From assembly GCA_037179385.1 (NCBI GenBank), contig CM074190.1, positions 12,978,206 through 13,042,205 on the forward strand: a DNA stretch of 64,000 nucleotides. The letters are read 5' to 3'. Position numbers and translations under genes: made by a program. Numbering within the stretch: position 1 is the stretch's first letter; each line of letters begins with the position of its first letter. This document shows positions 32,354-44,941 of this stretch, one piece after another. This DNA comes from Holothuria scabra (lineage: Eukaryota; Echinodermata; Holothuroidea; Aspidochirotida; Holothuriidae). Under the pieces are notes generated by a model. It was given only the letters and a program-made list of their open reading frames with translations. It did not search any database and was not told where the DNA came from.

Positions 32354-33387
32354 GGGTAACCCTTCCGTCGAGGGAGATGTAGTTACCCTGACTTGGTCGT
32401 TAGGGAGCTACTAGCACTATTTTTAAATCTCAGGTATTTCGTCACACTTGTTCTAATGCATACATGTTCTAAAGGCCAAGTCGGCTAGTTAACTGTTGTA
32501 ATATTACCTGCGTAGCAGGCTGTACGGCATATACCATTTTACGGCTAAAACGGACACGACCAGACCAGCGAAACGATCATGGGAGCTGGAATGGCCTCGC
32601 TGATCGGGGATTCAATCTGGTGTTCTGTGCTGTGTTAGTGGTCTTGTTTTGTTCGTGCGGGTGTTGATGTTCGGTTTTTCGTTTGCTGGCCAAATGAAAT
32701 GATTGTACGGCATATGCGATATGAAGTGATTGTACGGAATATTTTTTTTTTTGTAAAAGTCCCCTCGACACTCTGGCGAAGAGCCAAGGGGCGAAAACAA
32801 AAACTTTACTCCCGGAGGAGTTCTGCTCCCTTAAGGAGCTAAACGTCCCAAATGGACAAGTACGCCCTCTAAAGGGCAAACATGTGCCATCCTGCTCTAG
32901 ACTGGCTGAATAGAACAGAAACCACACCTCAAGGCCAATACGTCCACAGATGGACGGCATATTCCTTTTTTCTAATTTTTTTTTCTAAAAGTCCCCTCGC
33001 CTCTCTGGCGATACCAATGCCCTATGACTTGTGTTTTTCTGAACAGGTGTATCCCGTATTTTCAAAAGCAGTCCACGATAATGATAACGCAACGCATTCC
33101 AACAGGTTTGAAGGGTATGCAGTCATCATTTTATGTGCTAATTATCTCGCTTAGAATAAAATTCAACGACAAATTACGTTGTTTTGATCAAAACCGAAGT
33201 TTTATTCCATTTGTGCTCCCCATTGGCGTAGAGTTCACAACAAAATGAATATTCATATAAAATGAGCGTTCTCGTTCCTGATTGGCGAACCAACCTTTTT
33301 TGGTTCGTGAAGCCACTTTTGTCGCTATCTGGTCCCTGACGTCGAGCTGTATGAACAAAGCAGGGTCACCTCAACGGAAGGGTTACC
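32354..33387. mobile_element. TIR element of about 1.03 kb with terminal hairpin
   Basis: GGGTAACCCTTCCGTCGAGG at 32354-32373 is nearly complementary to CCTCAACGGAAGGGTTACC at 33369-33387. The left terminus also forms a hairpin of its own, AGTCAGGGTAAC (32349-32360) with GTTACCCTGACT (32382-32393). Internally, 32729-32790 and 32950-33012 are imperfect direct repeats (AAAAGTCCCCTCG..CTCTGGCGA). No transposase frame. Confidence 0.5.
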
Positions 33388-34518
33388 ATGACTACCCTCC
33401 CCTATATTACTACAAAATCAGTTTAGTCAAGTGCAGTCACTCCAACTTGAAGTAGTGTAGTAGACTGTCATGTTTCATGTCGTTGACAGTCGTGTGACAG
33501 CACTTTTTCTCTCAAATGCGAAATTTATTGCTTGGAAGTCTGAAAATATGATGATGGGTACTTTGAAGAGAAATAGGGAGAAACTTGTGATATTTAGCTG
33601 TTTTTTCGAAATACTTTTTTTTTGGGGGGGGGGGCTGCTCTTGACCTTTAACCAAATGCCTTGGGATCCAACAATACTCTAAATACACCATCTCCAAAGA
33701 GACCCCTCCCACCAAACTTCTAACAAATACTTAATCAGATCTGGAATGAGTCGTCTTCATCCCTAAATATTTTTGCTTCCGCTGCTGCTCTGCCCAGAAC
33801 CCCAAAAGAGGAGGAAAATGAAACCACCTAATTTGCTCATTTCTATGAAATAGTGTTTTCATTGTCCCGACAAGCATCACAAACAGCTGAATGATACACG
33901 AATCCGTATAAGTCTAAATTGCAAGTTCCACGAGGTTCACAATAGGCTTGTACCAACTTCACACCAATTCGCCGGTAACCGGTCAATCCTGTCAATACTG
34001 CTACAAACCGCTCAGTCCCGCTAGTTTATGGTGCGGCACCAAGCTTGAGAGGTTACAGCCCTGTATTTCGACACCCCTATGTTCCGACAAATCCATTACG
34101 TGCCAACTAGGGATGCCGGACTATGGACAGTTAGTAGGGGGAGGGGCATCCCAGATGCTAGCTCCCACTCAGCTCCTCGACAAAATTAATATGGAAACCC
34201 CTACGGAAAAGCTCCGCAGTCGTTTTCGCCTTACGCGAGAAAGTTCTCGTCCCTCAACATTTCTCTTAACCCCTAGTCCCCTCCCCCCACGACAGACTTT
34301 GGAAATCCGCGTACCGCCACTGCAGGCTTAAATCACTTTTTCTATTCATTTGTTTTATTCTGGCTCATTCTGGCCTTAAACTTTTTCACGGAATCGCCAC
34401 TTTAAGAAAGCTATTTGGTTCTTTGTAGGCCAATTGATAAACTTCGATTAAGGGACCAACTCGATTTTTTAGGTGAATACAATTGATCTAGGTCGAATTA
34501 CACAAAATGCAAAGGAAG
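33388..34518. other. Intergenic, no feature recognised
   Basis: A G-run at 33624-33633, then non-repetitive sequence. The phrase GTACCGCCACTG at 34312-34323 looks like a stray hAT right end without a partner. Confidence 0.35.
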
Positions 34519-34640
34519 TGTATTTGCAGTGGCGTACTAGAAGGGATCCATTTTTTGATCCTAAATATTCGTAGCCCTACTTAACTTACACAGATTTTAC
34601 TTTAAAAGGTAGCATATGTGGCACCAGATGGCACGCAGGG

Positions 34641-36090
34641 CCGTCGGAAGCGGGGGGGGGGGGCTGCATCCCCCCCCCCCGCCCAATAATTTTGCCATAT
34701 ATAGTTTATTTTAATACAATGAAAACGTCAAAAAAGTGAAAGACAAAAATTAAAAGTAATGAATATCACTCTAAAATTACATCTCCTGTCTGCGGTCGAC
34801 ATCACTGTCCATGATCTAATGAAGATGTTCCAGAAGATGACCTATGCAAGAAGAAGTTAACTATCTGAGGTCATTAAGGTAGCAAAGTTGCTTCTTGTCA
34901 TGCCTGCAACAAACGCCGTCAGTGAAAGGTCGTTTTCTGCCCTAAAACGGGTGAAGACATATTTGAGGCAAACGACAACCGACAGCAGGATGAATAATTT
35001 GATGGTTCTCCACATTCACAAAGAGCGAGTAGATAAGTTGAATCTCATCGAAATTGCAAATGAGTTCATTGAGAGCAACGACAAAGGCGACATCTGTTCG
35101 GCAAATTTAAACCATAAACAAGTGAAACAGTATTTACATATGAACAAAGCATTCACTTTTATCAGATAATCCACTAATTATATGACACGAGAACTGGCTG
35201 ACAGAAGTTGCCGAATTTTGAGGTGCTTTATCTTAAGTTCTGATTATTAGCATCATTAAGAGTTCCACATATAACTAATTCATCTGCCATCTAAAGCTCA
35301 TATCGTATTCGATTAGGCTACGCTGGGAAAACCTAATGTTCGAAATAAATATATTAGTAATAAATAATAATAATTACTGGCGGATCTCTTTATCAATTTT
35401 ATCAAAAGTTCTCAGTCTTAAAAATGTGGGAGATATTTTGTTTCCTCTATTTAGTAAATATTCTAAGCTGTAAAAATCGCATTTTAGGGTCATTTCCAGC
35501 AATCTCGGAGGCAATGTGTTCAAAAACTTCCTCCATACGCTACGTGCCAACTCATGGTGGCGTGTAGCGTATCTGTACTATACCCATCTTTTCAACATGC
35601 ACAAGTCAACCCCCCAAAATTCCTTCCGACGGCACTGCTCCATCAAAGTTGAGAAGTCTCGGGATTTTTGCCTGAAACTAAAGTTGCTCCAGTTTTAATA
35701 ACTTATATTCATCATGACCTTATGTTGAAAGTAATATAGTAAAATAATTTTGAGAATACGTATACAGGCTCATGTTTCAATGATTAGCTTTAATACATTA
35801 CCTTACCATTTCATAAACTGTTACAGTGGTACATTTTATTTGGTACTTTTTTGATCATTTTGCCATTTGCTCATTTTTTTTTTTTTTTTGAAGTGAACAT
35901 TTTATTTCAACAAAAGGTCAAAATAACGATTGCTTAGATACTATTAACAAGCCCGGGAAATGTCATTTCCGGCTGTCTGAGGGGTTGCGATTTTTCAAAA
36001 TTTTCTGTACGCTCCGCGCCAACTGATGGTGGCGCTCCGCATAGATAGCCCGAGTCAGCCCCCAATCGATAATACCTTCCGACGGCACTG
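34641..36090 (+). mobile_element. Nested hAT element carrying transposase C-terminus
   Basis: The left end CAGGGCCGTCGGAAG at 34641 is matched by CTTCCGACGGCACTG twice, near 35625-35639 and 36076-36090, so the right terminus is duplicated. GCACG occurs directly outside both the left end and the second right end and may be the remains of a target duplication. G- and C-runs (34656-34680) follow the left end. Confidence 0.55.
34888..35169 (+). pseudogene. hAT transposase C-terminal dimerisation domain fragment
   Basis: Residues LLVMPATNAVSERSFSALKR and VKTYLRQTTTDSRMNNLMVL are the signature of the hAT C-terminal dimerisation region, which holds the last part of the RNase H-like fold and lets transposase subunits assemble. 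The upstream catalytic portion and the BED finger are absent, and the frame stops 90 residues on, so the protein is a remnant. It sits inside the nested hAT between matched TIRs. Its ATG is simply the first in the surviving frame. Confidence 0.85.
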
Positions 36091-37175
36091 GCACGTATAA
36101 GGACACCCAATTTCTCAATAATTTTTAAAGGGGAAGGATTGTCTCTGCAAGGCCCCTCAGTGATGCAATTTTTCTTTAATTCCTAAAAATAGGCAAATTT
36201 TGTCAAATTCCAAAATTTACTTAAAAAAAGTAGACTTTGTAACAGCCTGGTGGCGCCGATTGCCTCTGAGGACATCTTCTTAATAAGAATTCTTAAAAGG
36301 GGAGGGGCCCATCCTTTAGTCTCCTTCCCCGGCCGGCACAGACGTAAATTACCGGGGCATGGAAGCGGAGGGTTCATGGCGGTGAGCAATAGTTTGCCAT
36401 TTATCATGCAAGAGGTGTAAGGGGTTAAACCATCAACAGTCAAGAGTTCAAGCAGTCACAGAAAATTTCATCAATTCAGCGGATCTTGAATTTAGCCAAA
36501 AGTCACAACAGGGAAGCATTAGCATATTATCAATTCCGGTGTATAGTTTCAAGACCATAGAATCAAGACCATTTATATAATAGAGGTGTAACATTTTGTA
36601 TTCTGATCACTTAGCGTGTTGCTGATTTTTTTTTTGTTATTGCAACAAAGCTAAACATGAAGAATGTTTAGATTCTCTTTCCAAGCATGAAAACGCAATT
36701 TTCGGCCATCTGAGAGATTTTCTTTGCGCTCCGCGTCAACTAATGGTAGAGCTCCGCTTAGATAGTATTTCGGGCAAAGTTGTATTTTTCGGGTCAAGGT
36801 ATGCTTTAATAAGTTTCTGACGACTTGGCAGTTTGCGAACTTATTTTCGGCCGTTTCCGGCCATCTGAGAGGTGTGATTTTCGAAATTTCTCTGCACTCC
36901 GCGGCAACTAATGATGGGGCTCCGCTTAGAAAGTCTTTCGGGGAAAATAACATTTTTCGGGTCAAAGTATTTCTTAACTCTCTGATCTCTTTGCAGTTTT
37001 TCGAAACTTATTTTGAAGTGAGCATTTTATTGCAAACGACAAAAAGAAGATAACGATTCGTTAGATTCTTCGTATAAGTCTGGAAAAATGCTATTTCCGG
37101 CCTTCTGAGGGGTCTGACTTTTCTAAATTTTCTCTAGGTTCCGCGCCATTTATTGGTGGCGCTCCGCTCAGATAG
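35530..37175 (+). repeat. Five degenerate repeats of a conserved hairpin module
   Basis: The module GCTCCGCGCCAACTGATGG followed by TGGCGCTCCGC recurs at about 35536, 36008, 36728, 36893 and 37133, always preceded by (G)GCCNNCTGAGGGG..TTTTC.AAATTTTCT. The core GCGCCA...TGGCGC can fold into a small stem. Related text occurs near 47635 in the other hAT element. The frame at 36651-36965 is a reading of this array. Confidence 0.65.
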
Positions 37176-37597
37176 TCTTTGTAGCAAAATGACGTTTTGT
37201 GGCCAAGAAAAAAACAACAAACTGAAATGCTCCCGTTCGCCTATGCAGATCGATGTTCCTTTATGTTGGCTCCTAAAAGTATGCCAATTTACAAAGAAAA
37301 AAAATATCTTCGAAAGGTAGCGTAAATGGCATTAAATTGCATGTTAAAACACAAAATTTTCAGTTTTATCCATATAACCCCCCCAAAATTCAACTTTAAG
37401 GCTCTCCTGTCAAAGTCGAAAATCTTTTGCATTCATGCTCCTTGAAAAGGCCAAAATTTTCAAAGGGGAGGGTGATACTCCCTCCCTTTAGGGATACTCC
37501 CTCCCTTTAGACCCCCCCCCAGGCCGGCGATCACTCAACATACTGCATGGCCCCCTCCCCCCTGCAGAGAAATCCTGCGTACGCCACTGTGTATTGC

Positions 37598-37852
37598 TAA
37601 AACTACGTGGATGATGTCATGAGGAAAATTAGCGATGGATTTCAACCTTTACGACTACTAAACAGTCATCGCTAAAACTCATCGCAAACGACACCACTTA
37701 GCGATGAAAAATTGATCGCCAAAGTTTAGTGAAACCGATTTCAAAAATCGGTCGCTAAATTGCGATCAATTTAAGATTTAGCGATGAATTTCGGCGTTAG
37801 CGATGATCGCTAAACGTTAGTGAAATCGGCCCCTGGTAAAGAGTTTGACTAG
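37598..37852. repeat. TAGCGAT-box repeat next to right arm
   Basis: Multiple TTAGCGAT/ATCGCTAA boxes in both orientations, separated by GTGAAATCGG phrases, in the same style as 26813-26965. It ends at the inner boundary of the right inverted-repeat arm. Confidence 0.6.
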
Positions 37853-38104
37853 CACTTTAAAATCCCCACGAAACATTTGATTGATTGTTTTTAAAAATCG
37901 TTTGTACTCTAATCTTTAAATTCGGCACGAAGATATTCTTACCGCTGATAAAATGTTGAAGGGAGCTTGTCCCAGACCATCGACAAAAGTCGATCTTGAA
38001 AGGAAGAAACAAAGAAAAAGACGGAGGTTATCATGTCCTAAATATAAAAAAAAAACATGCACGTAGAAAAGTGGAACTTTCATACAATAGACAAACTGCT
38101 TAAA

Positions 38105-38690
38105 AACTTTAAAGGCTCTATTCTCTTAACCCAAACAGTACTAATTCTCCTTACCTTCTTACTAAAGGCCTTCCACATTTGTTTGAAATTCATTCTCATC
38201 CAGACACATTCTCAGTTTATTGCTTCAAGGTGAGTATAAAAAAGCTCAATGTTTAGAGTCAAACACTTTCAGTAAAGTTCATGCTGTGTAATATAAGCTT
38301 TCGTTTGAAGTATACGCACTGTAAAAAATTTCTCTGTTGGAAAACAGAAAATGTACTGTCAATCGGTTACTAGCACAAAATCTGTTGGTGAACAGAAAAT
38401 CTCTGTTACTTTTAACAGAACTTTTCTGTAACATAACGTGTTATGTCCATCACTTGCTAGCACAAAGTACTGTCGGCAGACAGAAATTCTGTGTAACCAC
38501 ACAGAGCTACTTTGTACTGCCTACACCACAATATCTGTTGGGACACAGGAAATGGGCTGTCAATTTGTTACTAGAACAAAGTCTGTTGGTGAACAGAAAA
38601 TTTCTGTTACTTTTAACAGACGTTTTCTGTAACATAACAATTCTGTCCACATCATTTGCTAACACAAACTATTGTCGGTAGACAGAAACT
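38105..38690. repeat. Right-arm MITE fragment and CACTG-ended fragment
   Basis: Mirror image of 13440-14056. The MITE remnant is about 38105-38305, and the CACTG-ended repeat starts CACTGTAAAAAATTTCTCTG at 38317. The apparent 114-codon frame reads through ACAGAAA boxes and is not a gene. Confidence 0.55.
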
Positions 38691-40218
38691 GTGTGCAGTC
38701 AAACAGATTTTCTTTTTACCGTCAAACCACTGCAACTTCTTGCCATCTGCTGTGAAAAACTCATCGAAGTCTCTTCTTAATCTGCCTTTTCTGCGCAACT
38801 ACAACAGCTACTGCGTTTCACTGCAGTTGTACTACAAAACAAACTATAGTATCAAGCTGAAACATTCCTCCGAATATATTAATTACTGTCCTATGAATCT
38901 TTTCTGGCTGGTGATATGGATAAGAGAGGCTATTTGCACATGTTGCTGTGGTGCTTTTGCATCTTATGAAAGGCATATTGCAACAAACTGAGAAAATTCT
39001 GCCCATGAGTCAAGTTAATATACGGGTAGTTGTAGGAAAGTTACATATAATGAATAAAATTCCATTAAACGAGAAAAAAACACACAAAAGTCTTTCATTT
39101 AGAATCCTTACAACAACACGGTTTATTACTGGAAAATTTTTGAAGCAAATAATTGACATTACATTTCCTTTATGATTCCTGCAAATGAAATGAAAATTTT
39201 CAAAAGTGCATAGTAGATGATTTGACATCATGCATAACTTTCAAAATCACAACAATCATGTGGACAAAACTTAGGACTGAAGGAGAGACAACTAAGGTTC
39301 TAATTTCTAGTGAACTTACTAAAGGAGGAAATGCTAATTAGTAAACAATTCACAAAGGACTACAGGTTGGCATATTAAAATGAAATTTTCAAAACAAAAT
39401 GTTCTTCGCACAGATCACTTTTTTGTAGCAATTCATTATAATAACGTTGGTAGCTTACCCGCTTCACCAGATGTAATGTTTGCCGTTATTACCTCTTAAC
39501 TGTGACATAAGTGGAAAATAACATTGCATGACCTCAGAGATACTGAAGATCATTCTGAAGTCTAGTTTATCCTTTACTTACATGTTGCGGGAAGTTAATG
39601 GGCACAATTTAGCCAAAGTTCCTGGCCAGCCATTTTCACAGAGCTTGCTCAGTTACTGAGTTTGGAGCGACATAATAGTCAAGTTTGCTAAAATCACACT
39701 TCTTAAGACAATGACTAGGGTAACTTCTCATGGAACAGGCCTAATGAGGTTTTGGTGCAACGCATCAATCCAGCACACTTAGAGTTTGTGATTATTCAAA
39801 ACATGAAAAGATTTAAACCTTCTGGGCCTTTTCATAACCTATAATCAAATGAAATACTAATAAAATATCATAATTAACATTTGGCTACTGTTATCTGTCA
39901 TTTTTATAAGATCATTATAAAGACTGAAAAGTAAAGCAGCAATACAGTTTATTTCCAAACTCACAGACTTAAAGATGATTTGAAAATAGATCAAAAACAC
40001 ATAATGGAATTATCAGTCCAATCAACACTGTGGATGAAGGAGAATGTACAGTTTCCAGACCATCAGATGCAGTACCTTGACGTGGTAAATTTAAACGTAA
40101 TAAAACAGAACCATGTGAAACGAATTTTCACAGAAATACTCTTTGGCTACTGGTAAAATGTGAAGCTTGGAGATTCCAAATTTCACAGTTCAAAGACCCC
40201 ATTCAATGTCCTTGACCT

Positions 40219-43200
40219 TTACCACCAGTTTTTCAATTCCTCCAGACTATCACTTTCTTTCACTGTTTGTGTCCCCTTATTGTTAGCAAATAACCTGTTG
40301 AAAACAAAACATAAGAAAAAGTGTAATTTTGTATGTGATCCTAAGTTACAAGAAGAAGACTACCAAAATTCTGGAAACAAGACAATTGTAACTTCTTCAC
40401 GTTCTGTAATGATATGAGTTGCATCTAACAAGTTTGAACTTAAACAGATCATTGCATGCCCCAACAAATGTACACTTTCACATGAAAACTACTTAATGTT
40501 TTGATGTGATTAATCCCCCAAAACTTTCAAGGGATTAAAAAGAGTTGCCAAAACCTACAGGGAGGTACCACAACAGTCATGATGCAGGGAGATAATTATG
40601 ACCTAGTGAATGCAGGTAAAAAGCCATGTGGAATATGATCAGAAAATAGCCGTCTTTTACACGAGAGGTTTATAAAACATTTTGTGTGGAGAAGGGGCAG
40701 CTATACCACTCCTTCCCCATAGCCACAGTGATATTGACACAATTCTCAAACATGTTGGAAACATTATACATAACTGCATTAGTTTTTCATCCCACTATAG
40801 ATTGAGACTATCCACACCAAAATCAGTAGACTCAAACTTGAATGTCTCAGTCTATGTCTGATCATGGAGCTATTATATAATATCTCCATGGTCTAAGAAA
40901 GTTCTGATGAATAGTGCTATAAGAAGACTAAAATGTTTTAGCATGTAATCCTTTGAACAAGGTGAGGCATAATTAAGTTTCAGTCTAGCCTCTAAACTAA
41001 AAGAAAAGAAGACTGCCATGAATATTTCACATGTATAACTTATCATAAGCTATGTAACACTCTTAAAACAATGGGGTTAAACTTAATCATGAATTACTCA
41101 ACATGATCATGGTTAAATCTTAATGCAAATCCTGGTTAAACTTACACAAATTATGGTTTAAGTTACTGGGATTTGAGTTAGTTTAACTAAGAAACTAAAC
41201 CCCGATTGTGTTGGAGTAAATAAAGCACAGCTCCTGGTTAAATTTATCTCAAGTGTTTAAAGAGTGTTTAGCTAGCAGTGTTAGTGGGTTAGTGTTAAGT
41301 CAATGATAATAAATACAATGTATCAGTCATTTTTTCGCAAATGATAAAAGTATCTTTTACCTTAGTAAATAAGGCACAGGTATTCCACATTCTTCAAAAA
41401 CAACTTGTTGAACTCGCATGCCTTCTGGAAAAGAATTACACACAAATTCATTAATGCATGTTAAAAGAAAAAATTTGTATAAATTCATAATATACTACTA
41501 AATGAGTTTCAAAGTAGTGAACTGCTGTTTAAGCTCCTATAGAAGCTCCACAGATGGCCATGATAACAACCAGTGTTCACCTCGTTTACAACTTCTCTTT
41601 GAAACTTCATGCCATCTAGCAATGCCGTTGTTTTGCTGCTGATTTAGATTTTACTACTCATACCGCTGTTGAAACATAGTATCCCATAGTATACATTGAG
41701 TATTGAGCTAGTTCATGATTGATGAAATTCCAGTTAAATTCAAAAGGGTTTGATGTTTTGTCCTTATTGTTCGAAAGGACTAAATGTTCAGGGATGAAAC
41801 AAAAACCAAATGATGGCATTGATAGTGAATACAATTCCTTTCGGATGGGATGCTGTCTATGGTTTAAATGCTTTGTCACTCTACATGTGTGAAAAAAAAA
41901 ACTTCTCATAGTTTCAACGTCTCATTCTGAAAACTCGATATAGAGCATATAAAGGAGGAAGCAGCTCTTCCTGTCCTGTATGAACACCAATAAATGCAGT
42001 ATGATATTCAAGTGTTCCTAGCAAAAACTTCCAGTTTCACCTGTATCGTTACCTTAGACCTCAACTTAGTTCAAAGGGAGATCTTTTATAAATATACTTC
42101 ACAATTTTTCGAAAAGTATAACTTCCTAATGGGATATATCCTTTGTCTGCTTCCATTAAATTTGATCAATTTCATCATTTATACAACCCTGTTATTTGCC
42201 TTGCTTGAAATTTGTGTGTGACGTACAAACTACACAGTCACGACATCACTTCACTTGGCTCTGCAGAAAATTATATTTTGTTCAAGATTTCAGAAAAAAT
42301 AACAATCCGCATGAGTATTATCTTTCCCCAATCACAAAAATGCACCTTATTGCAGATGATCCAAACCTCCATCTGGAACCTGTAACAAAGAATATCACTT
42401 CAAAAGATGTACAAATACCAGAATGACGAAGGGTTGAATGAAAAGTATGACACAAAACATCCTGTTGTAAGGATTTTTCATGTTTTCAATTGCATAAACC
42501 TACCATTGTTCTTGGCATTAGTGTCTTGAAACTTCACATTATCATCAGGGTACTACTGCAATATATTCAGGTTTCCAAAAGATGAGACGTTCCTCTGACA
42601 CAGTGTCATCTTCCAAATGTAATGACCCCTCTATACATGCCAAGTGTTCTGCTGACTTAAAAAAGAAAGAAAACGGAACATTATAATAAGTATTTGGTGA
42701 ATAACTCTTAAAATGAAAGTATGAACTGGATCACAGATAAGGTATTCCATCTTGCCCTATGAGTTGGTTGGATATCATTAAAAACATAAAACATTTAAAA
42801 AGACCACACCACCTGCAAGGTGTGTAACTTAGTGTTTACGCCAGAGAGGGGTAAGGGGTTTGTTCTTGTCCTCCCCCTCCCAGAAGGTGGGTAACCCCTT
42901 TTGTTTCCATAGAAATAAAAATTGTCAATATCTTGGTTTCTAATTGAAGAAGGATACTTTTGCAGCAATGCTTGAAGTTGCACATATAAATTGCCTTATA
43001 AACCCTTCAAATTACACCTAACAGGGGCCTGGGACCAAGTTTTTGTCCCCCTGAACTCACTGGTAAATTAAGCCTATGACATCATCAATTTGAAACTGGG
43101 ATTTAGCAAAAATAAATCCCCCCCCCCCATTTTCGTTTTGTGTAGAATCCCTGCTTCTGTAATTCTGTTAAACTTGCAGTCTTGAATAATTTTCCTCAAG

Positions 43201-43692
43201 GTGAAAAAACCTGTTCATATTTTGCTATTGCTAAAATTTCAAATTTTGAGTGAATTGATTAAACTATGTTGAATTAATATATCAGAAAACATTTTCCCAA
43301 TGTGTCTGAGCCACACTACGTTAATTCTGGTAGTATGGTTTTGGGTGACTGAAAGTTTGAACAAGCCGTAATTGACTGTATGAATTAGTAATCAAATTTT
43401 GCACAACCAAGTTTTGCTGGAAAGAATCAGTCAGGATTAGGCAAAGTATATCTATAGGTCTCATTAAAGTCTTTTCCTCCATTTTCATTTATTTCAATCA
43501 AGCAACCCCTCTGTGTTTGCAAAACTGCACCAATGAAAACAGTAAAAACTAAAAACAATACATAAATTTGAGAGGGTATAAGTAAACATAGGAACATACC
43601 ATACCTTTGTTTCAGATGCAGAAACAACTTTCCTTAGTTTTCTGTCTCAATTCCAATTTTTTGTTTTGTTCTTTTGTAACTTCCGTGACAGG
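40219..43692 (-). CDS. Candidate spliced gene of unknown function (right-arm copy)
   Basis: Minus-strand counterpart of the 8465-11933 gene. Exons are 43692-43605, 42655-42504, 41424-41361 and 40294-40219, with AATAAA (minus) at 39953-39948. All splice signals and the joining phases of the last three exons are preserved. Coding differences from the left copy include I/L and L/R in the 42.5-kb exon, A/V in the 41.4-kb exon and S/L near the C-terminus. The first exon has TGG changed to TGA in the frame used on the left. The same CCC run, with its one-base register shift, is present. Retained splice sites with relaxed codons suggest a recently duplicated and possibly dying gene. Confidence 0.35.
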
Positions 43693-44282
43693 CTGTGGTC
43701 AAGAAAGACATTAAAGCAACCTGTGATGTGAATAAGTGATTTTAATTTCGTATTTAAATCTTTCCAAAATTTCTTAACAATGTGAAAAACATTCCCGCGC
43801 TTTCCCTAAACAACAAACACCAAGGTTTATTTAAAGATGGACTTAAGTGCAAAACAGCAACTGATGAAGACCCTCCTTGGTTGTCACAAATTAAAAAAAA
43901 ATCTAGTGTCACATAAGACTTTAAACCCTGAACCAACCTTCAACTGGTCAACTTATTTACTGAACTCTACATTAACCTCTGTTACTTACTGTAGAATATT
44001 GTAACTTTATTCTCAAACTAATTTCATTTGATCTCTCCTTGCTCAGCCACTGACACTGACACAGGCAGTAGGTGTACAGGTAGTCTGGAAGGGAGGAGAA
44101 TTGATAATAATTTACTTGCCTGTATCCCTCAGCAAGGTGTGAATCTAATCCACCACTTTTATCTGAATTAGGGGGCACAATCATGTGCCCTTTTCCTACC
44201 CCCTCCCATATGCATGTGGTCATGGGGAACTGCAATGTAGGCCTAGCAAAGCTTTTAATAGCCTAGATTTCCTGACTCTTAA

Positions 44283-44585
44283 AGGGCAAAACCTCTCACC
44301 CCAAACTACAATTTTGCTACGGGGGTACCAAAATTCTCAACTGGCTCAGCTCTTTGATTGACAGTTAATTCAAACAATGCAGAGTACCAAAGCTTATATT
44401 TCACAGCATGAACGGTATTGAGAGTGTTTTAATTATGTAAATTGAGTTTTTCTACTCACCTTGAAGCTGTAAACTGAGATTGTGTCTGGATGAGGATGAA
44501 TTTCAGACAATTGTGGTGGGAGGGGCTTAACTTAAGTAAGAGGTTTAGGAGAATTGGTACTGTTTGGGGTGAGAGAACTGGGCCT
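44283..44585. mobile_element. TTAA-flanked MITE (right arm)
   Basis: Mirror copy of 7567-7869 with TTAA at 44279-44282 and 44586-44589. It was carried by the inverted duplication and is not an independent insertion, because its position in the arm is the same. Confidence 0.75.
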
Positions 44586-44941
44586 TTAAGGGAATAAATT
44601 TACAACCTTTATGCTCAAATTTCGCATTAAAATTCCTATAGTAACTACGCAAATTACCAAATTAATTAAGAGCTCAAAATAGGCCTACTTAATTGTTTCT
44701 TAATCTCTCCACCTGTTAGAGCAACAGTACCAAATGAAAAAATATGCCTAAAGTCATGGTCTAATGGACCGCACACGACAACTCTAAGCCAATCAAAAAT
44801 CCGCTTAAAACACGATGACGTAACTGAACAGTGAATTAGATTCGTAAACTTTCATGACGCTACTATTATAACCCTATTGCATGGTCATAAAAATAACCCC
44901 CCTCCATTCATGTGCACTAATCGATAAGAAAAATAATTAAC

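Larger units (their letters stand above)
34519..37597. mobile_element. hAT-like element with near-match 8-bp target duplication
   Basis: The left end CAGTGGCGTAC at 34527 and right end GTACGCCACTG ending at 37589 are perfect 11-bp inverted repeats. The flanks are TGTATTTG (34519-34526) and TGTATTGC (37590-37597), identical in the first six bases, consistent with an aged hAT 8-bp duplication. The element is filled by a second hAT (34641-36090) and a degenerate tandem array. Confidence 0.6.
37853..44941. repeat. Right arm of the 7.1-kb inverted repeat
   Basis: Reverse complement of 7183-14306, in the same order throughout. The inner edge CACTTTAAAATCCCC is at 37853 and the outer edge ...CTAATCGATAAGAAAAATAATTAAC is at 44941. 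Examples of differences are the MRYYV/MGYYV codon change (10465 versus 41689) and several one-base indels in homopolymers. Neither outer nor inner flanks match, and no target duplication is visible. Confidence 0.9.

Noticed and set aside
31965..34323. hAT element between CAGTGGCATAG and GTACCGCCACTG
   Set aside because: The ends are not complementary beyond six bases and the 8-bp flanks do not match.
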